From Bacillota bacterium (GTDB lineage: Bacteria; Bacillota; Clostridia; Acetivibrionales; DSM-1351): 64,000 bases of DNA. This document shows positions 34,130 through 41,655 of the stretch, piece after piece. The notes beneath the pieces are model-generated. The model did no database searches. It was not told where the DNA came from and saw nothing but the letters and a program-made list of their open reading frames with translations. The first letter of the stretch is position 1, and each line of letters starts with the position of its first letter. The position numbers and the translations under genes are program-made. The stretch lies in the NCBI GenBank assembly GCA_023444055.1, contig JAEZRV010000082.1, positions 1 to 64,000 on the forward strand. Direction: 5' to 3'.

Positions 34130-34155
34130 ATTTTTATTTATTATTGTGTTAAAAT
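34127..34155 (+). promoter_or_regulatory. Sigma-A type promoter of the radical-SAM repair operon
   Basis: TTGATT and TAAAAT are separated by exactly 17 bases. Transcription would begin near 34162, leaving a leader of about 165 bases that contains copy 4 of the palindromic element. Confidence 0.6.
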
Positions 34156-34194
34156 TCTATTATAGTAGGCAATATATTTCTTCACCTTTATAGG

Positions 34195-34250
34195 TAATGA
34201 AAACCGCTTTAGCTTTCAGACAGTGGGTGCATCTCCTGCCTCGTTGAAAC
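34195..34250. repeat. AACGAGGC-type palindromic element, partial (copy 4)
   Basis: AATGAAAACCGCTTTAGCTT, CAGTGGGTGCATCTCC and TGCCTCGTTGAAACC match the right end of copy 1 in opposite orientation to copy 3. Copies 3 and 4 therefore flank the promoter as facing partial repeats. Confidence 0.6.
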
Positions 34251-34328
34251 CAGTTAAAGTAGGAAATTTTTTGCATAGAAAATTTGTCTACTGGATCTGG
34301 TAAAATAAACTTAAGCGAGAGCGATAAT

Positions 34329-35738
34329 ATGGACTTATTTGATAAACTTGGAATATTAGCTGATGCAGCTAAATATGATGTCTCCTGCTCATCAAGCGGT
34401 GGAAGCAGAAATAATAAAAATGGGGTTGGCAACAGTTTTGCTGCGGGTATATGTCATACCTGGTCTGATGATGGCAGATGTGTTTCTTTGCTCAAAATTT
34501 TATTATCAAATGAATGTATATACGATTGTGTGTATTGTGTCAATAGAGCTTCAAATGATGTACCTCGTGCAAGCTTTACTGCAGATGAGGTTATTGAGCT
34601 TACTATGAATTTTTATAGAAGAAATTATATAGAAGGACTTTTTCTAAGTTCAGCTGTTCTAAAAAATCCTAGCTATACAATGGAATTAATGCTTGATATA
34701 GTTAGAAGGCTTCGAAATGAGCAAAGGTTTTTCGGATATATACACATCAAAGCTATACCCGGTGCTGATGAAAAGCTTATAAATGAAGCTGGCATGTTCG
34801 TTGATAGAATGAGCATTAATATAGAGCTACCATCTGACAAGGGTTTAGAGGTACTTGCACCACAAAAGCCGAAAAAAGCACTACTCAAGCCTATGCGGCA
34901 AATAAATAATAGAATTATACAAACCAAAGATGATCAAAAAATATATAGAAGATCAAATTCTCTAGGTTCCTCAAAAAGAGAACTCTTTGTTCCTGCCGGA
35001 CAAAGCACTCAGCTAATAATTGGTGCTACACCAGATAAGGATTTAAGCATTTTAAAGCTATCAGAGGCGTTGTATGGCAATTTTAATTTAAAAAGGGTAT
35101 ATTACTCTGCTTTTGTTCCTACATTGTCAGATCCTAGGCTTCCTGCATTAATAAAGCCGCCATTGCTTAGAGAACATAGATTGTATCAGGCAGATTGGCT
35201 TCTCAGATTCTATGGATTTTGCGCTGACGAATTACTTAGCAAGACAAATCCAGATTTTAATCCAGAGCTAGACCCAAAGTCTGACTGGGCACTTAGAAAT
35301 CTTCATATGTTTCCAGTAGAGATTAATTCAGTAGATTATGAAATGCTTTTGAGAGTACCGGGAATAGGTGTTAAGTCAGCCCAAAGAATTATAACAGCAA
35401 GGAGAGTTGGCAAATTAAACTTTGACAATCTTAAAAAAATAGGGGTTGTTTTAAAGAGATCTAGACACTTTATTACTTGTAATGGTAAAACATATGATTC
35501 TTATAGCCAAAATGAATCAATTGTCAAGGAATCGCTTGTATCTGCGAAGTTGCTTCCACAAACAAAGAAATCTGTACCCGGGCAAATGTCTTTATTGTCA
35601 ACAATTAATGAAAATGGCATAAGCGAAAGCATGTCGGATTTATACCTATTTGATTCACCACAAAACACAAAGCAATGGCTCAGTTATTACAATCAACCAC
35701 AGGACGGGAGGCTTTTATTGAGTGATATACATTTATGA
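34329..35738 (+). CDS. Putative DNA modification/repair radical-SAM protein
   Basis: A 469-residue radical-SAM enzyme of the family annotated as putative DNA modification/repair protein. LLSNECIYDCVYCVNRAS (near residue 55) is the cluster-binding C-x3-C-x2-C. A helix-hairpin-helix, LLRVPGIGVKSAQRIITARR, near residue 335 suggests DNA binding. The conserved N-terminus MDLFDKLGILADAAKYDVSC supports ATG 34329; the site upstream is weak (GCGAGAG). A TTG at 34284 is an alternative. The next gene overlaps its 3' end by 17 bases. The chemistry is uncharacterised. Confidence 0.88.
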   Translation: MDLFDKLGILADAAKYDVSCSSSGGSRNNKNGVGNSFAAGICHTWSDDGRCVSLLKILLSNECIYDCVYCVNRASNDVPRASFTADEVIELTMNFYRRNYIEGLFLSSAVLKNPSYTMELMLDIVRRLRNEQRFFGYIHIKAIPGADEKLINEAGMFVDRMSINIELPSDKGLEVLAPQKPKKALLKPMRQINNRIIQTKDDQKIYRRSNSLGSSKRELFVPAGQSTQLIIGATPDKDLSILKLSEALYGNFNLKRVYYSAFVPTLSDPRLPALIKPPLLREHRLYQADWLLRFYGFCADELLSKTNPDFNPELDPKSDWALRNLHMFPVEINSVDYEMLLRVPGIGVKSAQRIITARRVGKLNFDNLKKIGVVLKRSRHFITCNGKTYDSYSQNESIVKESLVSAKLLPQTKKSVPGQMSLLSTINENGISESMSDLYLFDSPQNTKQWLSYYNQPQDGRLLLSDIHL

Positions 35739-36456
35739 TGGAACTTGGAATTGCTTTTTAACAGCAATACACCATTATTATTACGACCGTGAAAATGTAA
35801 CGAATATTGAATCTGCTCTCTCTTATTGTCCTAATCTAATTGATGAATACCAAGAAATTGTTAATGATATAGAAAAAGCAAAAACAGTTGAACAGGCAAT
35901 TTTAAACAAAATATCTCAAGAAAGTCTGGATAATATAATCCATTGTTTTTTTTCAGATATTAATGGACGTGAAATGTGGATTTTAAATTATATAAAGTTG
36001 GGTTTTAAAACCGGCAGTAAAATTGATAGTATGCTTGGAGATCAAATTGTTTTAGACGTTTTAGTACCTGCTAGAAAAGTAAAATTTGAATGCCATCGTA
36101 TGCTTGGTATATTACGTTTTGAGCTACTTGAAAACAACATATACTATGCTCCTATACAACCTGACCATAATATAATTACTTTCATTGCACCCCATTTCAA
36201 GGGACGTTTTGCTGATCAAAATTGGGTTATTCATGACACTAAGAGAAATCTTGCAGCTCTATACAATACTAAAAGTATGATTATTTCATATATGGATTTA
36301 GCTCATATCCCAAATCGTCATGCAGATGAGCTCAAATTTCAATCACTCTGGAAAAACTATTTCAAACACATAGCAATCAAAAGTAGGATAAATCCAAAGC
36401 TCCAGAAGCAGTTTATACCAAAACGCTATTGGAAGCAGCTTACTGAGAAGAATTAG
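35722..36456 (+). CDS. Probable DNA metabolism protein (TIGR03915/DUF4130)
   Basis: A 244-residue protein of the family that always pairs with the radical-SAM repair protein. FYDGTWNCFLTAI-like opening (here IYIYDGTWNCFLTAIHHYY), CHRMLGILRFELLENNIYYA, and HIPNRHADELKFQSLWKNYF are characteristic. The family is related to the uracil-DNA-glycosylase neighbourhood in some proteins, but no activity is proven. The start is GTG 35722 with GGGAGG inside the previous gene, indicating translational coupling. Confidence 0.85.
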   Translation: MIYIYDGTWNCFLTAIHHYYYDRENVTNIESALSYCPNLIDEYQEIVNDIEKAKTVEQAILNKISQESLDNIIHCFFSDINGREMWILNYIKLGFKTGSKIDSMLGDQIVLDVLVPARKVKFECHRMLGILRFELLENNIYYAPIQPDHNIITFIAPHFKGRFADQNWVIHDTKRNLAALYNTKSMIISYMDLAHIPNRHADELKFQSLWKNYFKHIAIKSRINPKLQKQFIPKRYWKQLTEKN

Positions 36457-36540
36457 AGCGCATATCACACTATGCAGACCATACCATATATTACAAAGTA
36501 TGCATTGTAGCAAGCTAGGATTGTACATTAATTCATGTTT

Positions 36541-37233
36541 TTAATGGAATGCTGCTATTTCCCTGTTAATCTGCTCACAAAACATTAGAAAGGTTTTAAG
36601 TGACACTAAATGATTTGTGTTTTCTGTCCTGCTAATTAATTGTTTTAAGTAAGCCTCTTCACAAACAGAATATGGGTTGCACTTAGAATATCTCATATTC
36701 TTCTCCAAAAGCATTTTTTCCAGATACTTTTCATGAAAAATTGATATTGATCCTTCAAATCCATTAATTTTACCCATTAACTCCGGATCACTTTTACTTA
36801 CATTATAGTACTTTGAATAGTCTAAAAAATCTCCCTGAGGATTACGTGTATATACCTTAGTATTTCCCAAAAACCATGTTTCAAAGCACCTGTTCTGAAC
36901 TATAATTACAAGCTCTGCACTAATATTTAGTTTTTCTGTCTCGATTCTCTTTTTTATTTCATCTATTCTTTCATTAACTGTAAATTCGTCTGCATCAAGG
37001 CAAACAACAAAATATGTAAATTTATTAATGTTATTAATATCATTGATTGCATTAATCATATCGTCAAGTATATTCGGATATCCTCCGCCATTGAATAAAT
37101 AATACTGATTGTCAGTAATTTTATTAGGATCGTTAGCTTCAAGACAAGTTAATGCTGGCACCAAAATAGACAACCACTTTGGGTATACTTTTACCTCTGT
37201 GCGTTTTCCCTCAACTAAAAAGTATATATTCAT
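36541..37233 (-). CDS. TOPRIM-like protein of an ATPase-coupled pair
   Basis: A 230-residue protein. The N-terminal IYFLVEGKRTEVKVYPKWL gives the E-G-x-x-T-E of RloB/DUF4276-type TOPRIM proteins. VVCLDADEF (about residue 85) supplies the D-x-D, and QNRCFETWFLGN follows. This is the layout of a metal-dependent nuclease core. Its ATG directly abuts the TAA of the SMC-like ATPase gene, so they are translationally coupled. Partner pairs of this kind are found in anti-phage systems (for example RloA-RloB and PARIS). Which family it belongs to cannot be fixed by eye. Confidence 0.68.
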   Translation of the reverse strand: MNIYFLVEGKRTEVKVYPKWLSILVPALTCLEANDPNKITDNQYYLFNGGGYPNILDDMINAINDINNINKFTYFVVCLDADEFTVNERIDEIKKRIETEKLNISAELVIIVQNRCFETWFLGNTKVYTRNPQGDFLDYSKYYNVSKSDPELMGKINGFEGSISIFHEKYLEKMLLEKNMRYSKCNPYSVCEEAYLKQLISRTENTNHLVSLKTFLMFCEQINREIAAFH

Positions 37234-38484
37234 TTATATAAATATTCCCTCACTATATTCTCTAGAGTTAATCAATTGCTTAAAAGCTTCATGCTTTGAT
37301 TTTCCCAGACCTAAATCATTAACATCTTTAACTTGAACTTCTCCACCTTTTCTGCTAACTATCTTCCAATATTTCATGTCTATATTATTAATAATATACG
37401 GATGATGACTTGTAACTATAAACTGAGAGCTATTTTGAAGCAATAAATTTTCACTCAATATGTCTATACAATTTATACCTAAACTGTTTTCAAATTCATC
37501 TACAAGAAAAACACTACCCGGCTCTGATAACAGTACCATAGAAATCTGCAGTAATGTTTTTAGCATACCTGAAGACAAATCAAATTGTAATATCCACCCA
37601 TCCACATTTTTTTCTTTTATCTGAATTATAGGACTCTCCTTTACAATATCAGGTAAACCTTCAGTATTTACAAAATCAACCTTTATATCTTCTACTTGTG
37701 GAAAGATATCCGTAAATTGGTTTTTGATAACTTGAAATAATTGCGGTAATACTTTACATGCCATTACAAGCTTTGGTAATAAGGGTAAATTATTGTCAAG
37801 TATTGTACTTTTTAATTTAATTTCTGATTCTTTAAATATAGAAATTTTCTCAATATCTTCACTGGATTTAGTTATCTTGTTTTTTGATATCGAAAACTGA
37901 CTATTTAATACTTTACTTATATTCTCTGCCTCAAATAATAGTTTTTTAACACCAGATCGCGGATATAAAGTATTTCTAACATCAGTATTAAAATCACCCT
38001 TGACTATTTTTCTAAACTCATTAGCTGCTTTAGCAATTTCATCTTCTTTCAATATTTTTAATATGCTTTGAAATGATGATAGCTTAACAGTGGGTCGATT
38101 ATCATAATATATAACATCATTCTTTCTTTCCGAAATAATGTTCCCATTTAAAAATAGCTTTTCATATATTATTGAATATTTTTTTTGGTGCTCATCTTCA
38201 CTATCATTTATTTCTTTTGCAAATATTGAGACGTCATTTTGAACATTTTCAAATTCACCTTCCCATATATAACTATCCTTTAAAAGCGTATCAAATTCTA
38301 TTTCCCACTTTATGCCTTTAATAGACGCACCATTAGCTATTCTTTTTAATGAATATATAGACTCTAATATTTTAGTTTTTCCTACCCCAGATATTCCAAC
38401 AAGAAGAGTTAGGTCTAAAAGCACTAAATCTTTTATTGACCACTGGTTTGCATTATCAATAAATGTTAATTTCTTTATTCTCAT
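37234..38484 (-). CDS. SMC/ABC-like AAA ATPase (AAA_15 type), first gene of a probable defence pair
   Basis: A 416-residue ATPase with a split ABC/RecF-like nucleotide-binding domain. Walker A LVGISGVGKTKIL is at about residues 28-40. A central 250-residue helical insert replaces the usual coiled coil. The signature DLSSGMLKTLLQI (about 303), Walker B SVFLVDEFENSLG and switch histidines IVTSHHPYIIN follow. AriA-like and OLD-like ATPases share this order. The start ATG has AAGGAGATTAATA. The gene pair is flanked by the repair operon and murD and preceded by an orphan leader element. Confidence 0.8.
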   Translation of the reverse strand: MRIKKLTFIDNANQWSIKDLVLLDLTLLVGISGVGKTKILESIYSLKRIANGASIKGIKWEIEFDTLLKDSYIWEGEFENVQNDVSIFAKEINDSEDEHQKKYSIIYEKLFLNGNIISERKNDVIYYDNRPTVKLSSFQSILKILKEDEIAKAANEFRKIVKGDFNTDVRNTLYPRSGVKKLLFEAENISKVLNSQFSISKNKITKSSEDIEKISIFKESEIKLKSTILDNNLPLLPKLVMACKVLPQLFQVIKNQFTDIFPQVEDIKVDFVNTEGLPDIVKESPIIQIKEKNVDGWILQFDLSSGMLKTLLQISMVLLSEPGSVFLVDEFENSLGINCIDILSENLLLQNSSQFIVTSHHPYIINNIDMKYWKIVSRKGGEVQVKDVNDLGLGKSKHEAFKQLINSREYSEGIFI

Positions 38485-38892
38485 TATTAATCTCCTTAAA
38501 TCACCTCATATAGCACTATTAGAGTATCAAAACTAGTCAAAAAAATCAAGAAAATGGAAATAGTTAAACAGCAATATGACAATGCTAATCTGCTTGTTAG
38601 TACTGTTTACTCAATGCTCATAATTATTTAGTGAAATATACTATCATAAATATACCCATTGCCAAGCATTTCACACAAAAACAAAAACGTGCATTTTCTT
38701 GAGCCAAATAGCATGGGCTAGGTACTTACTAAAGACAATTACTGTTCAAAGCCTTCACCTATTAGGCGAATTATGCTTTTAACGCATTTTGGTTTTAAAC
38801 TTGTTTTATGACTTCTAGGAAGCTTTTGCCGATAGCAATTAACTTTTTGTACTTTTTCAACTAAAAAACAAGTACCTATTTATATGTGCTTT
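38485..38892. other. Gap holding an orphan leader element
   Basis: 408 bases between murD and the ATPase gene. Apart from the orphan hairpin element (38645-38735) I see A+T-rich sequence with no gene and no clear terminator after murD. Confidence 0.45.
38645..38735 (-). repeat. Orphan, decayed copy of the hairpin leader
   Basis: Read on the minus strand: AGTACCTAGCCCATGCTATTT, a long loop, then GTGAAATGCTTGGCAATGGGTATATTTATG. Arms and the GAAATGCT bulge belong to the miaA/DUF58 subtype. The Shine-Dalgarno has decayed to AAGTACC and the ATG opens only a seven-codon frame. The nearest gene on that strand, the ATPase at 38484, has its own site. Confidence 0.7.
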
Positions 38893-40290
38893 TTATACCA
38901 GCTTATTAACCAAATCCTTAAATGTATTTCCACGCTGCTCGAAGTTCTTAAACATATCAAAGCTCGTGCTTGCTGGTGACAATATTATGCAATCCCCAGG
39001 AACGGCTTCTTCATAAGAGCGGTTAACTACCTCTTCATAAGTACTACAGTGAATTATTTTAACTTTACATTCGCTATCTGTTTGATTAATATAGTTTCTT
39101 AATGCTTCTTCAATCTTCGGAGCAGTAGCACCTATCAGCAAAAGACATTTAACCTTTTCGGCAATTATCTGACCTATTGAATCGTATGGAATACCCTTGT
39201 CTTTGCCACCTGATATAAGAATTACTTTATCTTTAAAAGTACTCAGTGCTGCAATTGTTCTAGATGGACTACTATCTATTGAACTATTATAAAATTTAAT
39301 GCCATTTAATTCTCTGACAAGCTCAATTCTATGCTCAACACCGTTAAATGTAGTTGCTATCTTTCTAACGGTTTCTGGCTTAACAAAACCTATAGTAGCA
39401 GCAGTTGCAGCCATATAGTTCTCAAGGTTATGAACACCAGGTATTTTTATTTCTTCAGCCTTTACGACATCAATCTCACTGTTTCCATTTTTAATAATAA
39501 TCTTACCGTCCTTGAAAACAACACCGTTATCAAGTTCATTTAATCTTGAAAAGTAAACGCACTTGCCTTTAGCTTCACTTGCAAAGTTTTTCGTAATGTT
39601 ATTATCATAATTAAGAACTAATTTATCCTTATCTGTCTGATTAATAAAAATATTCTTCTTTGCATCAATATATTCATTCAATGACTTATGAACATCTAGA
39701 TGGTTTGGTGAGATGTTTGTTATTACTGAAATTGATGGACAATCCTTGATAGTCATTAGCTGAAAACTGCTTAATTCAAGAATTACCTTGTCTAGTTCCT
39801 TAACTTCATCTATCTTGCTTAAGAGCGGTGTTCCAATATTACCGCCTAGCCAGCAATTATAGCCTTCCTCAGTCAATATTTTATAAATCAAAGTTGTTGT
39901 AGTGGTTTTGCCATCGCTTCCTGTTACAGCAAAAATCTGAGCTGGACAAAGGCTGATGAAAATCTCCATTTCTGAGGTTAGTTCGGCTCCTTCGGCTACT
40001 GCCTTAGCCAATTGTGGTAAATCTGGTCTCATGCCGGGAGTACGGAAAATTATATCAAAACCATTAAGTCTTTCTAAATAGTCATTTCCCAAACTATATT
40101 TCACTGTAAGTCCATTGAGTTCAGATAATGCTTCAGAAAGATTCTCCTTAGTATTTCTATCAAATGCTGTAACATCAACTCCCAAGTTAACTAAATACTT
40201 AATTAAAGGAATATTGCTGATTCCAATTCCCAATACTGCTACTTTTTTATTCTTGATGTCATTTTTAAACTGTTCTAGCTTTTTATTCAT
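38893..40290 (-). CDS. murD: UDP-N-acetylmuramoylalanine-D-glutamate ligase MurD
   Basis: Adds D-glutamate to the UDP-MurNAc-L-alanine peptidoglycan precursor in the cytoplasm. The protein has 465 residues. KVAVLGIGISNIPLIKYLV near residue 16 is the UDP-binding fold, AVTGSDGKTTTTTLI the ATP-binding loop (about 125), then NISPNHLDVH and NGVEHRIELV. ATG 40290 (MNKKLEQFK) is preferred; ATG 40302 and earlier codons up to 40350 are open. The only ribosome-binding site, AAGGAGGA, is at 40351-40358 across the hairpin leader. Confidence 0.95.
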   Translation of the reverse strand: MNKKLEQFKNDIKNKKVAVLGIGISNIPLIKYLVNLGVDVTAFDRNTKENLSEALSELNGLTVKYSLGNDYLERLNGFDIIFRTPGMRPDLPQLAKAVAEGAELTSEMEIFISLCPAQIFAVTGSDGKTTTTTLIYKILTEEGYNCWLGGNIGTPLLSKIDEVKELDKVILELSSFQLMTIKDCPSISVITNISPNHLDVHKSLNEYIDAKKNIFINQTDKDKLVLNYDNNITKNFASEAKGKCVYFSRLNELDNGVVFKDGKIIIKNGNSEIDVVKAEEIKIPGVHNLENYMAATAATIGFVKPETVRKIATTFNGVEHRIELVRELNGIKFYNSSIDSSPSRTIAALSTFKDKVILISGGKDKGIPYDSIGQIIAEKVKCLLLIGATAPKIEEALRNYINQTDSECKVKIIHCSTYEEVVNRSYEEAVPGDCIILSPASTSFDMFKNFEQRGNTFKDLVNKLV

Positions 40291-40358
40291 AATAATAAAC
40301 ATGACCGTATCAGGCTTAATGCTTCTATTAAAGTACTGGTACGGGCCCAATCCTCCTT
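40288..40358 (-). promoter_or_regulatory. Hairpin leader separating Shine-Dalgarno from start (murD copy)
   Basis: The mRNA order is AAGGAGG, ATTGG, left arm GCCCGTACCAG, TACTTTAAT, a short loop, ATTAAGC, right arm CTGATACGGTC, then ATGTTTATTATTATG. Outer and inner stems both pair. CCGTACCAG opposite CTGATACGG replaces CCATGCC opposite GGCATGG of other copies, a clear covariation. Either ATG at the end could be used. Confidence 0.72.
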
Positions 40359-40455
40359 ACCTATATTTATAAACTAAGTTTACCAAATTTGTTTTATAGC
40401 TTTCATTTCTTTTTTCTATTTTAATTCCAGATTCTAAAGATTACTTCAATTTCTA

Positions 40456-40484
40456 TTGCATTATTTTTTTATTTATAGTAAAAT
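40456..40484 (+). promoter_or_regulatory. Promoter of the tRNA-Leu gene
   Basis: TTGCAT and TAAAAT with a 17-base spacer, about 20 bases ahead of the mature tRNA 5' end. Confidence 0.65.
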
Positions 40485-40503
40485 ACATATTGCACTTGCT
40501 TAT

Positions 40504-40590
40504 GCGGATATGGCGGAATTGGCAGACGCGCATGGTTCAGGTCCATGTGAAAGCGATTTCATGCAGGTTCAAGTCCTGTTATCCGCACCA
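40504..40590 (+). tRNA. tRNA-Leu (anticodon CAG)
   Basis: An 87-base tRNA with a seven-pair acceptor stem, GCGGATA pairing TATCCGC, and an encoded CCA. The anticodon arm is CATGG, loop TTCAGGT, CCATG, giving anticodon CAG for the codon CUG. A long variable arm built on TGAAAGC and TTTCA and the T-arm GGTTCAAGTCC are typical of leucine tRNAs. The gene is single and oriented opposite to its neighbours. Confidence 0.97.
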
Positions 40591-40624
40591 AAAGAGTTTG
40601 AAAATCATATTTTCAAACTCTTTT
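40589..40624 (+). terminator. Terminator of the tRNA-Leu gene
   Basis: AAAAGAGTTTGAAAAT and ATTTTCAAACTCTTTT are perfect 16-base complements with a three-base loop directly after CCA, followed by AATTTT. Confidence 0.9.
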
Positions 40625-40656
40625 AATTTTATATCTAATCTATATAATTTAGAATC

Positions 40657-41442
40657 TCAAAATTTGAAATTATCCTGTTCCTTTTCATAGAAAAATGTTT
40701 TAATTGATTTAAAGTTAAACTTATTCGCCATAATTAACTGCTCTGTGCTGCCAACAAATAGTATACCTTTTGGATTTAACGCCAAATTGAATTCCTTATA
40801 AATATCGTTTTTGGCTTCATCTGTAAAGTATATAAGTACATTTCTACATACAATTAAGTCAATACCTTTTGGATAAGTATCACGTAGAAGGTTAAATTGT
40901 TTAAATTCAACACAATTCTTTACTTCATCATTTACTTTATAGGTATCACCAATTACAGTAAAATATTTCGATTTCATCTCTTTAGGTAAATTATCTAAGC
41001 TTTTGGCAGAATACACGCCATTTTTAGCCTTTTCTAATGCTTCTAGATCAATATCTGTAGCAAGTATTTTAATAGAACTCAGTGGTAATAGTTTATTTAA
41101 AACCATTACAAGAGTATATGGCTCATCGCCAGTAGAGCAAGCAGAACTCCAAATTGTAATTTTTTTCTTTCTACTTAAAAGCATAGGAAATACTTCTTTT
41201 TCAAGAACCTCCCATTGGTCTGGATTTCTATAAAATTCTGAAACGTTAATAGTAAGATACGTGACAAACTCTTTTAATAAATCTTTATTTAGTTTCAAAG
41301 CTTGTACATAATCCGAATACGCATCAAAATTATTCTTTTTTATCAAAGCATCAATTCTTCTTTTCATCTGCTTCTCTTTATAAAGAGTTAGGTTGATTTT
41401 AGTAATCTTAAATACTTCTTCTTTAAATCCCTCGTAATCCAT
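40657..41442 (-). CDS. cheR: CheR-type chemotaxis methyltransferase
   Basis: A 261-residue S-adenosylmethionine-dependent methyltransferase that methylates glutamates of chemoreceptors. The N-terminal helical domain contains YLTINVSEFYRNPDQW. The SAM-binding domain has IWSSACSTGDEPYTLVMVL, ATDIDLEALEKAKNGVY and DLIVCRNVLIYF. The start ATG follows GAGGTGGTATATTA. No other chemotaxis gene lies nearby. Confidence 0.93.
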   Translation of the reverse strand: MDYEGFKEEVFKITKINLTLYKEKQMKRRIDALIKKNNFDAYSDYVQALKLNKDLLKEFVTYLTINVSEFYRNPDQWEVLEKEVFPMLLSRKKKITIWSSACSTGDEPYTLVMVLNKLLPLSSIKILATDIDLEALEKAKNGVYSAKSLDNLPKEMKSKYFTVIGDTYKVNDEVKNCVEFKQFNLLRDTYPKGIDLIVCRNVLIYFTDEAKNDIYKEFNLALNPKGILFVGSTEQLIMANKFNFKSIKTFFYEKEQDNFKF

Positions 41443-41520
41443 TAATATACCACCTCAAAATTTATATTCCAATTGGGGATAGCCTTTTTAATGCAGGTAA
41501 AATTGTTATTCCTACATTTA

Positions 41521-41550
41521 AATAAGGATGTACCAAAGTACATCCTTATT
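41521..41550 (-). terminator. Terminator after ispH-rpsA
   Basis: AATAAGGATGTAC and GTACATCCTTATT are exact complements with a four-base loop in the gap before cheR. On the minus strand TTTAAAT follows, a weak tail. Confidence 0.6.
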
Positions 41551-41655
41551 CTTATTATAAATTCATTGTACACAATTTCTGTGTTTTGGCTTTGAAACCT
41601 TACATTTAATCTGATAAGTAATTATAGCCAACTTAAAACGTAATACTATATAAAA

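Noticed and set aside
40490..40690. 66-codon open frame on the plus strand
   Set aside because: It runs across the tRNA-Leu gene and its terminator, so it is not a protein gene.
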